Source of the DNA: Halomonas sp. GFAJ-1
GTDB taxonomy: Bacteria; Pseudomonadota; Gammaproteobacteria; Pseudomonadales; Halomonadaceae
DNA: 64,000 bases
Direction: 5' to 3'
Assembly (NCBI GenBank): GCA_002966495.1
Contig: CP016490.1
Coordinates: 496,001-560,000, forward strand
Shown: positions 26,999 to 34,190 of the stretch, in pieces
How positions within the stretch are numbered: the stretch's first letter is position 1
Layout of the letters: each line of letters opens with the position of its first letter
Position numbers and translations under genes: made by a program
Notes under the pieces: generated by a model
Database searches by the model: none
Told to the model about the DNA's origin: nothing
What the model saw: the letters and a program-made list of their open reading frames with translations, nothing else

Positions 26999-29332
26999 CT
27001 ATTTCTCTTCTGGAAGTGATGCTACCTCTTGAGTCGAATCATAAAGATAACAGGCCACCTCATGCTCCCTGGCGATTAACCGCCGCCTTGGCGATGGCTG
27101 AGCGTCAAACTGCACAAGCAGGCACTTGCCTTGCACATTGATTCGCGCAGCCTCCCAAAGAGAGGCATGCTTCGCAGAAAGCACCTCTTGAAGCTCTTTG
27201 CGTGCGGCCGTTTCACTGACATTTTCGGCTAGTGCTAGCTGAGCCGATAATCCAGTCACGCTAACCCCGGCTAGCTTGTGAAGCTCACCTCCTCGAATTC
27301 GCCATTCACTCATAGCAGTTGCCACATCACGCCCCTCCCAGCCACAGCATGCCATCGCCTTCGGACAGCGCGTATGAAAGTGGCAACCATTTGGAGGCTC
27401 CACGGCACTTGGAATCTCACCAGCACTTTCTAATGGCGCTTTGAATACGGCGGGGTCGGGTTCGGGGCTAGCATCCAACAAAAGCTGCGTATAAGGATGT
27501 TTGCGCTCTCGAATCAAAGTATCAGTAGGGCCGACTTCAACGATTTCACCGAGATACATGATCGCCGTTCGATCCGCCACATAGCGAATTGTCGGCAAAT
27601 CATGGCTAACGTAGACAAATGATATCCCTAACTCATTGCGGAAACGCCGCATCAGGTTAAGCACCCCGGCGCGAATTGATACATCCAGCATAGACACCGG
27701 TTCATCAGCCACCATAAAGCGCGGCTCAAGCACGATGCCCCGCGCAATGGCGACACGCTGCCGCTGCCCGCCAGAAAGTTCGTGGGGAAAACGCTCCTGA
27801 TAAGCACTGGCTGGCTTTAGGCCCGCGCGCTCCAAAGACTCAACCACCCGCTGCTCTAGCTCTTCACCCTCGGCCAGCTTATGAATGATCAGCGGCTCTG
27901 CAACAATATCGTAGATCGTAAAACGCGGGTTGAGCGTTTGATACGGATCCTGAAAGATCATCTGGGCACTGCGTCGGAAAGCCTTAAGATCCGCGCCTTT
28001 GAGTGCCGCGATGTTCTGGCCGTCAAAACGAATTTCGCCCGCGGTAACATCCTGGAGGCGAACCAACATTTCACCCGTGGTCGTCTTGCCTGACCCAGAC
28101 TCTCCCGCTAAACCGAGGATTTCGCCTTCACGCAGCTCAAAGTCGATATCATCAACAGCGTGCACCTTGCGCTCCTGGCGCTTGCGGCCAAAGCCTTCAA
28201 AAAAGCCCTGCTCCACGGGGAAGTATTTCTTAAGCCCCTCCACTTCAAGTAGCGGTGTATCGCTAATCCGTCGCTCAAGACTCCCCGCGCCCTGCACCTG
28301 TTCACCGAGACGCTCACCAGCAATCTGCCAAGTGTCATTCCTGGCCGCCTGCTGGCGAAATTCCGCCGCCTGCTCAGGATAATGGCAAGCAGCCTGCCGC
28401 CCCTCTCCCACGTATGTTAATGCGGGGGTTTCCTCGCTGCAGCGTTGAGTAGCAAACGGACAGCGCTCGGCAAAACGACAGCCCGAGGGTGGATTGAGCA
28501 AGTCAGGCGGACTGCCCGGAATCGAGATCAGCTCCTTCTGAGCGCCCTCCAGGGTTGGGAAGGCATTGGTCAGGCCCATGGTGTAAGGGTGAAAGGGCGA
28601 CGCAAAGACTTCACGCACCGGCCCAGTCTCCATGATGTGACCACCATACATGACCGCCACCCGGTCACAGGTCTGAACGACCACAGAGATGTCGTGGGTA
28701 ATAAAGATCAGCGCCAAACCGCGCTCACGACGCAGCTTCGTCAAGCGAGATAAAATCTGCGCTTGAGTCACCACGTCCAGCGCCGTCGTTGGCTCATCCG
28801 CCACTATCAGCTGAGGATCCAGCGCTAGCGCCATGGCGATCACGGCACGCTGCTTCATACCACCACTCATTTCGTGTGGATAGGCAGACAGCCGCCCAGG
28901 GTCAATCCCGACATCACGAAATAACTGCTCGGCATGAGCCCAGGCTTCTTTGCGGTTAATCTTGCGGTGCGCACTCATCGCCTCAAGAATTTGGTCACCC
29001 ACGGTATAGACCGGATCCAGGGCATTCATAGCGGCCTGAGAGATCCAGGCAATCTCATCCCAGCGCACCTTGCGCATGGCTTCAGGGTCGAGGTTCAACA
29101 GGTCTCGGCCAGCAAAATCAATGCGCCCCTTTGGCACTAGGCCATTAGGTGGTAACAGGCGCAGCATCGCCTTGGCGGCAGTAGTTTTACCGCACCCCGA
29201 CTCACCCACCAGCCCCAAGGCTTCGCCAGGTGCCAAATCAAAGCTCACACCATCGACGGCCTGCACTGGCCCAGCCCCTGTCTGGTAGTGAATGGCTAAG
29301 TCATCGATGGTTAATAGCGGTTTAGTGGTCAT
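26999..29332 (-). CDS. Peptide-type ABC importer, fused DppD-DppF ATPase
   Basis: Two ATPases of the oligopeptide/nickel importer family in one chain of 777 residues. First domain: Walker A GESGCGKTT (43-51), signature MSGGMKQR (155-162), Walker B LIVADEPTTALD, and a Cys cluster C285, C291, C298, C316 typical of the OppD iron-sulfur C-terminal region. Second domain: Walker A GESGSGKTT (410-418), signature LSGGQRQR (519-526), Walker B FMVADEPVSMLD, and C650, C656, C662/C663. Residues about 664-777 are an extra C-terminal segment that I cannot assign. Fusions of the two ATPases are known; the tail is the odd part. Its ATG overlaps the permease stop by 4 bases. It energises the permeases encoded upstream. 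Confidence 0.92.
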   Translation of the reverse strand: MTTKPLLTIDDLAIHYQTGAGPVQAVDGVSFDLAPGEALGLVGESGCGKTTAAKAMLRLLPPNGLVPKGRIDFAGRDLLNLDPEAMRKVRWDEIAWISQAAMNALDPVYTVGDQILEAMSAHRKINRKEAWAHAEQLFRDVGIDPGRLSAYPHEMSGGMKQRAVIAMALALDPQLIVADEPTTALDVVTQAQILSRLTKLRRERGLALIFITHDISVVVQTCDRVAVMYGGHIMETGPVREVFASPFHPYTMGLTNAFPTLEGAQKELISIPGSPPDLLNPPSGCRFAERCPFATQRCSEETPALTYVGEGRQAACHYPEQAAEFRQQAARNDTWQIAGERLGEQVQGAGSLERRISDTPLLEVEGLKKYFPVEQGFFEGFGRKRQERKVHAVDDIDFELREGEILGLAGESGSGKTTTGEMLVRLQDVTAGEIRFDGQNIAALKGADLKAFRRSAQMIFQDPYQTLNPRFTIYDIVAEPLIIHKLAEGEELEQRVVESLERAGLKPASAYQERFPHELSGGQRQRVAIARGIVLEPRFMVADEPVSMLDVSIRAGVLNLMRRFRNELGISFVYVSHDLPTIRYVADRTAIMYLGEIVEVGPTDTLIRERKHPYTQLLLDASPEPDPAVFKAPLESAGEIPSAVEPPNGCHFHTRCPKAMACCGWEGRDVATAMSEWRIRGGELHKLAGVSVTGLSAQLALAENVSETAARKELQEVLSAKHASLWEAARINVQGKCLLVQFDAQPSPRRRLIAREHEVACYLYDSTQEVASLPEEK

Positions 29333-31065
29333 CGACGTGCCCTCAAACGTGGATTGGCGACTAACTCAAGTGAGCGAGAGATGAAAAACACTGAGAGCAC
29401 TGTGATCATAATTAGCAGGCCCGGTGGTAGATTCCACCACCACGCCTCGCGCCAGGCGCCGGATAGGCGAGCATTGTGCAAAATCCCACCCCAAGAGATC
29501 GATTGGGGGGGGCCTAATCCCAAGAAGGATAGCGTGGCTTCCGCAATGATCGACACCCCGACAATAATTGCCAATTCAAGGAATACCAGCGGCATAACGT
29601 TAGGGAAGATATGCAGATACATAATGCGCAAATCGGACGCCCCTGCCACACGTGCGGCTTTAACGAACGGTCGTTCACGCAGGCTCAGGACCTGAGAGCG
29701 AATCAGCCGCGCAACGGTTCGCCAGGTCAGTAGCGATACCGCCAAAATCACAATAAAGAGACTGGGCTCAAACAGCAGCACCAGAATCAGCGCAAAAGGC
29801 TCAAAGGGAATGCCATACATCACATCTACCGTGCGCATCAGCACGGTCTCGGTGCGGCCACGGAAGTATCCTGCCACCAGTCCCACATTGGCACCTATCA
29901 ATACCACCAGGGAGGCGCCAAGAAAGCCTACCAGCAGGGCAATTTGAGAACCGTGAACATTCTGACTGAACAGGTCGCGACCCAGGTGATCGGTACCAAA
30001 CCAGTGCTCACCGCTCGGCGGTGCCAAGCGATTCACAAACCGATCGGAGCCGATAGCAAAGAAGCTATCTTCGGTGACCATTAACGCCCTTAAGTGGCGC
30101 TCTTCGTCACTGGGCACCAGCTGCCATTCGCCTCCTGGCTCACGCTCGAAGACAATACCACTCCGCCCCACCGCGAACGCATGGCCCTCATCGGTTATCC
30201 AACCAGCGCGCATGGCGCGGGAGTCCGGAGCACTCTGGCTCTGCCAACGAGCCTGGGCATCCTCACGTACCAGCACGGTTCCCCGCTCGCCAACAATCAG
30301 CCCCGCCCCGCTATCCGCAATATGGATATGATTGAGTTCACGATTGCCGGGCAACCGCTCCAAGCTCAGGCTATCGTCCTGGGGGTCAAGGCGGAGCGCT
30401 ATACCACGGTCACCGACCAGCCAGGCGCTTCCGTCTGTGTCCAGCGCCACCGCATTGAGCTCGAAGCCACGACCCACGGGGCTCACCAGCGATGTCACCT
30501 CTCCGCTGTCCAAGCTCAATAGCCAGACCGTTTCTCCACCGCCCACCAACAGTGCTGTGTCGTCGTCGCGCCAAGCGATGCCATTGACACTTAGCGGATC
30601 GGGCATCTCAAAAGTTTGCCAGCTGTCATCTGGACTCCACAGCGCCACCGTACCTTGAGCCCCAGCCACCAGGGTTGCACCGTCTTCACGAATATTGACG
30701 GCGTTCAGCGTCGTGGTGATAGGTGTATCGAGAGGCGACCAATCACCACCCGCATAGCGCCACACCACACCGTCGCGGCCTACTGCCATTCCTAGCCCAT
30801 CGCGGTAGTCGGCAGCATTAAGGGTGACTTCGCCGAGCGGTGAAGATGCCACCCAATGTACTTGGTCACCGTCGTCGCTACGCAAGAACAGCGAGCCCTC
30901 CTCGCGCTCGTTAACAGCCAGCGGCTCATGGGTGGATAGAAACGGCGCAAACAACGCCATAGCGATAATCGACAGCAGCACGAAGAGACCCACGAGCGCC
31001 AGCCGATCGCCCAGAACAGCCTTTACAGGCTCCTGAGCACTTTTCAGAAATCGAGATCGGTTCAT
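29329..31065 (-). CDS. OppC-type ABC permease with inserted beta-propeller-like domain
   Basis: 578 residues, about twice the family length. TM1 is residues 20-41 (VGLFVLLSIIAMALFAPFL), and the sequence then leaves the family just after STHEPLAVN. It returns at EHWFGTDHLGRDLFS (353-367), the conserved OppC motif, followed by five more membrane segments and the EAA loop KAARVAGASDLRIMYLHIFP (469-488). The intervening 52-348 consists of about seven repeats of about 40 residues of the type LNAV-x(4)-DG-x(3)-LVG-x(2)-GTV-x(6)-W, resembling Ycf48/WD-like propeller blades. By the topology of OppC the insert faces the periplasm, where the binding protein docks. Stops and starts overlap by 4 bases with both neighbours. 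The permease identity is secure; the propeller is inferred from the repeats. Confidence 0.9.
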   Translation of the reverse strand: MNRSRFLKSAQEPVKAVLGDRLALVGLFVLLSIIAMALFAPFLSTHEPLAVNEREEGSLFLRSDDGDQVHWVASSPLGEVTLNAADYRDGLGMAVGRDGVVWRYAGGDWSPLDTPITTTLNAVNIREDGATLVAGAQGTVALWSPDDSWQTFEMPDPLSVNGIAWRDDDTALLVGGGETVWLLSLDSGEVTSLVSPVGRGFELNAVALDTDGSAWLVGDRGIALRLDPQDDSLSLERLPGNRELNHIHIADSGAGLIVGERGTVLVREDAQARWQSQSAPDSRAMRAGWITDEGHAFAVGRSGIVFEREPGGEWQLVPSDEERHLRALMVTEDSFFAIGSDRFVNRLAPPSGEHWFGTDHLGRDLFSQNVHGSQIALLVGFLGASLVVLIGANVGLVAGYFRGRTETVLMRTVDVMYGIPFEPFALILVLLFEPSLFIVILAVSLLTWRTVARLIRSQVLSLRERPFVKAARVAGASDLRIMYLHIFPNVMPLVFLELAIIVGVSIIAEATLSFLGLGPPQSISWGGILHNARLSGAWREAWWWNLPPGLLIMITVLSVFFISRSLELVANPRLRARR

Positions 31066-32042
31066 TTGAAGCTCACCCTTGGATCCAACATGGTGTAAAG
31101 AATGTCGACCAACAGATTAAGAGTGACCACGAAAGCGGCCATCACTAGGAAACTGGCTTGGGCAAGCGGGAAATCAGAGGTGCGCACTGAATTGAGAATT
31201 TCCCGCCCCAATCCGGGCCAAGAGAAGACTACCTCGACAACCACTTGACCGCCCGCCGCCAAGCCAATTGTCACAGCTAACTGGGTGACCACTGGCAACA
31301 ACGCATTACGAGCAGCGTGAGCATAGAGAATGCGGCGTTCTGGCAAACCTTTAGCGCGCGCCATTTCGATAAAATCTTCGCCATAAACTTCCAACATGGT
31401 GTTACGCATGATCAGTAACGGCGACCCCAGATAGTAGAGAGCTACCACTAGCGCAGGCAGGATCAGGTGATGCAAAAAGTCGAGGGTGAATATTTTGTCA
31501 AAAAAGCCCGAGGCTTCGTAGGGGAGTGTTCGCATGCCGCTGGTGGGTAACCAACCAAGCCCAATGCCAAATACCAGGATAGCGATCATCCCTGTCCAAA
31601 ACATTGGTGCCGAACGGAACATCAAGCCGACAAAGATACCGCTGGTGTCTACACGACTGCCCCGCCGCCATGAAAGCCAGGCCCCTAACGGCGCGCCAAC
31701 AGCATAAGCAAGCACAATGGCGGGCAGCATCAGCACCATGGTGTTCCCTAACCGCTCCCAGATGATATCCGCAACAGGGGCACGGTAGTGGAAGGAGTAG
31801 CCAAAATCGCCCTGCACAATATTGGCTAAGTAGATAAAGTATTGCTCCCAGATTGGTCGATCAAGGCCAAAACTGGCACGGATGCGTTCGCGCTCCTCGG
31901 GGTTTAGCCCCTCAGTAATCAGCGCTGCTGTGGGATCCGGCAACCCTAAGCGAAAGAGAAAGAATAGCAACGTGGCGATGATAAACAGCGCCATAAAACC
32001 ATGCAGAACACGGCGTATCAGATAACTGCTACGTGATGACAT
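31062..32042 (-). CDS. OppB-type ABC transporter permease
   Basis: Inner-membrane permease of 326 residues with six predicted membrane segments. Recognisable blocks: ERIRASFGLDRPIWEQYFIYL after TM1, GDFGYSFHYRAPV, and the EAA loop EMARAKGLPERRILYAHAARNALLP, ending with LGREILNSVRTSDFPL and LVDILYTMLDPRV. Unlike its partner OppC protein it has no inserted domain. The gene overlaps the OppC-type gene by 4 bases and is 94 bases downstream of the binding-protein gene. The ribosome site is poor. Confidence 0.95.
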   Translation of the reverse strand: MSSRSSYLIRRVLHGFMALFIIATLLFFLFRLGLPDPTAALITEGLNPEERERIRASFGLDRPIWEQYFIYLANIVQGDFGYSFHYRAPVADIIWERLGNTMVLMLPAIVLAYAVGAPLGAWLSWRRGSRVDTSGIFVGLMFRSAPMFWTGMIAILVFGIGLGWLPTSGMRTLPYEASGFFDKIFTLDFLHHLILPALVVALYYLGSPLLIMRNTMLEVYGEDFIEMARAKGLPERRILYAHAARNALLPVVTQLAVTIGLAAGGQVVVEVVFSWPGLGREILNSVRTSDFPLAQASFLVMAAFVVTLNLLVDILYTMLDPRVSFK

Positions 32043-32053
32043 GACGGACTCGC

Positions 32054-32099
32054 TGTGAACGGCCGTTCACCCTGCACAGCCTTGTGGGTGTGCAGGGTG
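32054..32099 (-). other. Stem-loops between binding-protein and permease genes
   Basis: A 10-bp inverted repeat CACCCTGCAC / GTGCAGGGTG (32068-32077 and 32090-32099) is followed by a perfect 16-base palindrome GTGAACGGCCGTTCAC (32054-32069) that overlaps it by two bases. No T run follows, so it is more likely an mRNA-stabilising or attenuating hairpin that lets the binding protein be made in excess than a full terminator (inference). Confidence 0.6.
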
Positions 32100-32136
32100 G
32101 TGGCACCTATATTAAGGAAGGATGTACCCGACGCGC

Positions 32137-33780
32137 TTAGCGCAGCAGGCGACCATCCTCGTCCCAGGAGTAACCAGCCTCTTCCAGCTCGGCACGCGCC
32201 GCTTCCATATCAAACTCAAAGCGTTCGATAAAGGCGTCATGCCAGAAGGTGTTAACCGGCGCAATCACGCTAGACCCAACCTCACCACGGCCATCGAGCA
32301 GCACATTGACCATGCGCTCACGATCACTCGCCATGGTCAAAGCACGGCGCATGGCACGGTCGTCAAACGGTTCGCGACGCAAGTTGAAGGTTAAGTGGAA
32401 GTAGCCAAAGTCAGGCACATTGACCACGGTAAGATGATCCTGGCTTTCAGCCAAGCTGATCTGGCCAGGTTCCATGCGCCAAGCAGTCACATCGATCTCG
32501 CCAGTCTGCAAGCCGGTGTAGACACCCTCCATATCGGCGTAGATGATAAACTCCACCCCATCAACGTCGATGTTATCAGCATAGAAGTGATCATCGAACT
32601 TACTGATGGCCATGAACTCCCCCCGATCAAAGCGCTCGAACTGGAAGGGGCCAGAGCCAACTGTTGGTGTCTCGCTGGGGCTCAGTGTGGACGCATCCTC
32701 TATTTCAGACCAGATATGCTCGGGCAGAATAGGAATCTGTGATAAAGAAATGCTCGCAAAGGAAGCGGATGGCTCTTTTAGGTGGAAGTGCACCGTCAGC
32801 TCATCGACCATCTCTGCCCGCTCCAGCGCTGCTAGGTAGGAGTTGAAGTAGCTGTAATCCTGGTCAAGGTAGTAGTTCCAGGTAAAGGCAACGTCACTGG
32901 CCGTTACTGACTCGCCATCGTGAAACGTCATGCCTTCCCGAAGTGTCACCTCAATCGTGGTGTCGTCAACTTGCTCTACCTTCTCAGCCGCCCAAGGGAG
33001 TGGCTCTACATCAGCGGACAGACGCACTAAACGATCATAGTAGAGGCGCATCCATTTCCAGCCCCATACCGAGGTGGATGCCAGTGGGTTAAGGTTGTCT
33101 GGCTCCTGTGGCCCACCGATACGCAGGGTGCTGCGCTCGCCTACTGGGACAGCTTCCATCGGCCCCCATTCGCTGTACAGTCCCTCGCCGGCCATCGGCT
33201 CAAAACCTTCGAAGGCATCATGGTTGTAGGCCACCACCTCATCGCGGAAGAAAAGCACGATCAACGGCGCATCGGGTTTATAGAGTTCCTGCATCTCCAT
33301 GACCAGTTGCTGACGCTCTTCTGGGTCGAAGGCTTGCGATTGCTGGTCAAACAGCGCGTCAAACTCAGGGTTATTATAACCACCAGGGTTATTGCCACCT
33401 GGCGAAGACTGACGAGAGTCCAATGTGCTCAGGAAAAATTGCGGATCCAAGCGATCTGTGCGACCACTCCAACCAAGAATCGTTGCGTCAAAATCTTGCT
33501 GATCGTAGAAGCGTTCTAGAGCGGTACTAAATTCTGTGGGCGCTACTGTGACATCCAACCCCAGCTCCCTCCAACGCTCAGCAACAATAAATGCTGCTTC
33601 ATAGCGAATAGGGTCATAAGATTCCGTCGTTGTAGTAAGTGTAATCGACGGTATAGGCTCTTGAGCTTGAGCTTGTATAGCAAAAGCGCCAAAACCCAAT
33701 GTAAGCGCCGCCAGTAATGGTACTGAAGCACTCGGCACCCCCAAAGCGCCGATTAGTCGCTTTTTATTTATATTATGCAT
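32137..33780 (-). CDS. ABC importer solute-binding protein, apparently circularly permuted (DppA/OppA family)
   Basis: 547 residues with a signal peptide (1 to about 40, ...AIQAQA). In DppA-type proteins the chain begins with TLRIG-like strand and ends with the segment containing WxxxGIDV, LGWSG and NNPGGY. Here that C-terminal segment comes first: SITLTTTTESYDP (45-57), AERWRELGLDVTV (67-79), ATILGWSG (99-106), GGNNPGGYNNPEFDAL (128-143), DAPLIVLFFRDEVVAYN (170-186). The normal N-terminal part follows: TLRIGGPQEPDNLNPLAS (218-235), EVTLREGMTFHDGESVTASD (277-296), GSGPFQFERF (375-384), FNLRREPFDDRAMRRALTMA (465-484). The protein stops at EEAGYSWDEDGRLLR, exactly where relatives continue into the segment found here at the front. 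Both halves together account for one whole protein. First gene of the operon; AGGGAG precedes the ATG. Confidence 0.93.
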   Translation of the reverse strand: MHNINKKRLIGALGVPSASVPLLAALTLGFGAFAIQAQAQEPIPSITLTTTTESYDPIRYEAAFIVAERWRELGLDVTVAPTEFSTALERFYDQQDFDATILGWSGRTDRLDPQFFLSTLDSRQSSPGGNNPGGYNNPEFDALFDQQSQAFDPEERQQLVMEMQELYKPDAPLIVLFFRDEVVAYNHDAFEGFEPMAGEGLYSEWGPMEAVPVGERSTLRIGGPQEPDNLNPLASTSVWGWKWMRLYYDRLVRLSADVEPLPWAAEKVEQVDDTTIEVTLREGMTFHDGESVTASDVAFTWNYYLDQDYSYFNSYLAALERAEMVDELTVHFHLKEPSASFASISLSQIPILPEHIWSEIEDASTLSPSETPTVGSGPFQFERFDRGEFMAISKFDDHFYADNIDVDGVEFIIYADMEGVYTGLQTGEIDVTAWRMEPGQISLAESQDHLTVVNVPDFGYFHLTFNLRREPFDDRAMRRALTMASDRERMVNVLLDGRGEVGSSVIAPVNTFWHDAFIERFEFDMEAARAELEEAGYSWDEDGRLLR

Positions 33781-34190
33781 TTTATCTCCCTAAGGACATT
33801 GCCCAGGCAATTTAAAATTAGTTTTTTTAGTTACTAAACCAACCTAATAAACATACGTTAAACTGTCAAATTCTCCCTTTAAACACTTTTTATGCTGTTC
33901 CTACCCATACTTCCATTTCGTAGAGAAACCCAAAGACAAGTAAGGCGCCTATAGAGGCGCCTCAGATTGCTTACAAAATGCTGGCACTTTTGCCAGTGCT
34001 TTGATCCTGCACAGCAGAGTCAAAGCACTCTTACCCGCCTAGATCGACCCTTAGTGCGCTATGACAAATAAACTGCACTCCACAGTGATTGCACCAAAAT
34101 AAGCACCTTAAACGACAAAGCCCCACCAAAAGTGGGGCTCGTCAGCAGTCTTAATCGCCCTGTTCAGGCCGAACAATTTAGAGAATGTTT
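33781..34190. other. Spacer upstream of the importer operon: possible promoter and inverted repeats
   Basis: 410 bases without a gene. On the minus strand TTGACA (rc of about 33864-33869) is a good -35 box but the -10 partner 17 bases on (TAGGTT) is poor. A perfect short palindrome TTTAG-TTA-CTAAA at 33826-33838 could be an operator. Further up lie three inverted repeats: AGGCGCC/GGCGCCT near 33945-33962, CTGGCA/TGCCAG at 33981-33996, and AGTGCTTTGA/TCAAAGCACT at 33995-34029. The ftsH terminator occupies 34112-34139. Confidence 0.5.
34112..34139 (-). terminator. Terminator after ftsH
   Basis: AGCCCCAC-TTTTG-GTGGGGCT followed by TTGTCGTTT on the minus strand, about 50 bases past the ftsH stop. 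It separates ftsH from the downstream importer operon. Confidence 0.85.

Noticed and set aside
32137..33780. Two partial binding-protein genes joined by a frameshift or misassembly
   Set aside because: The frame is continuous, one signal peptide and one stop are present, the two segments do not overlap in family coordinates, and together they make exactly one protein.
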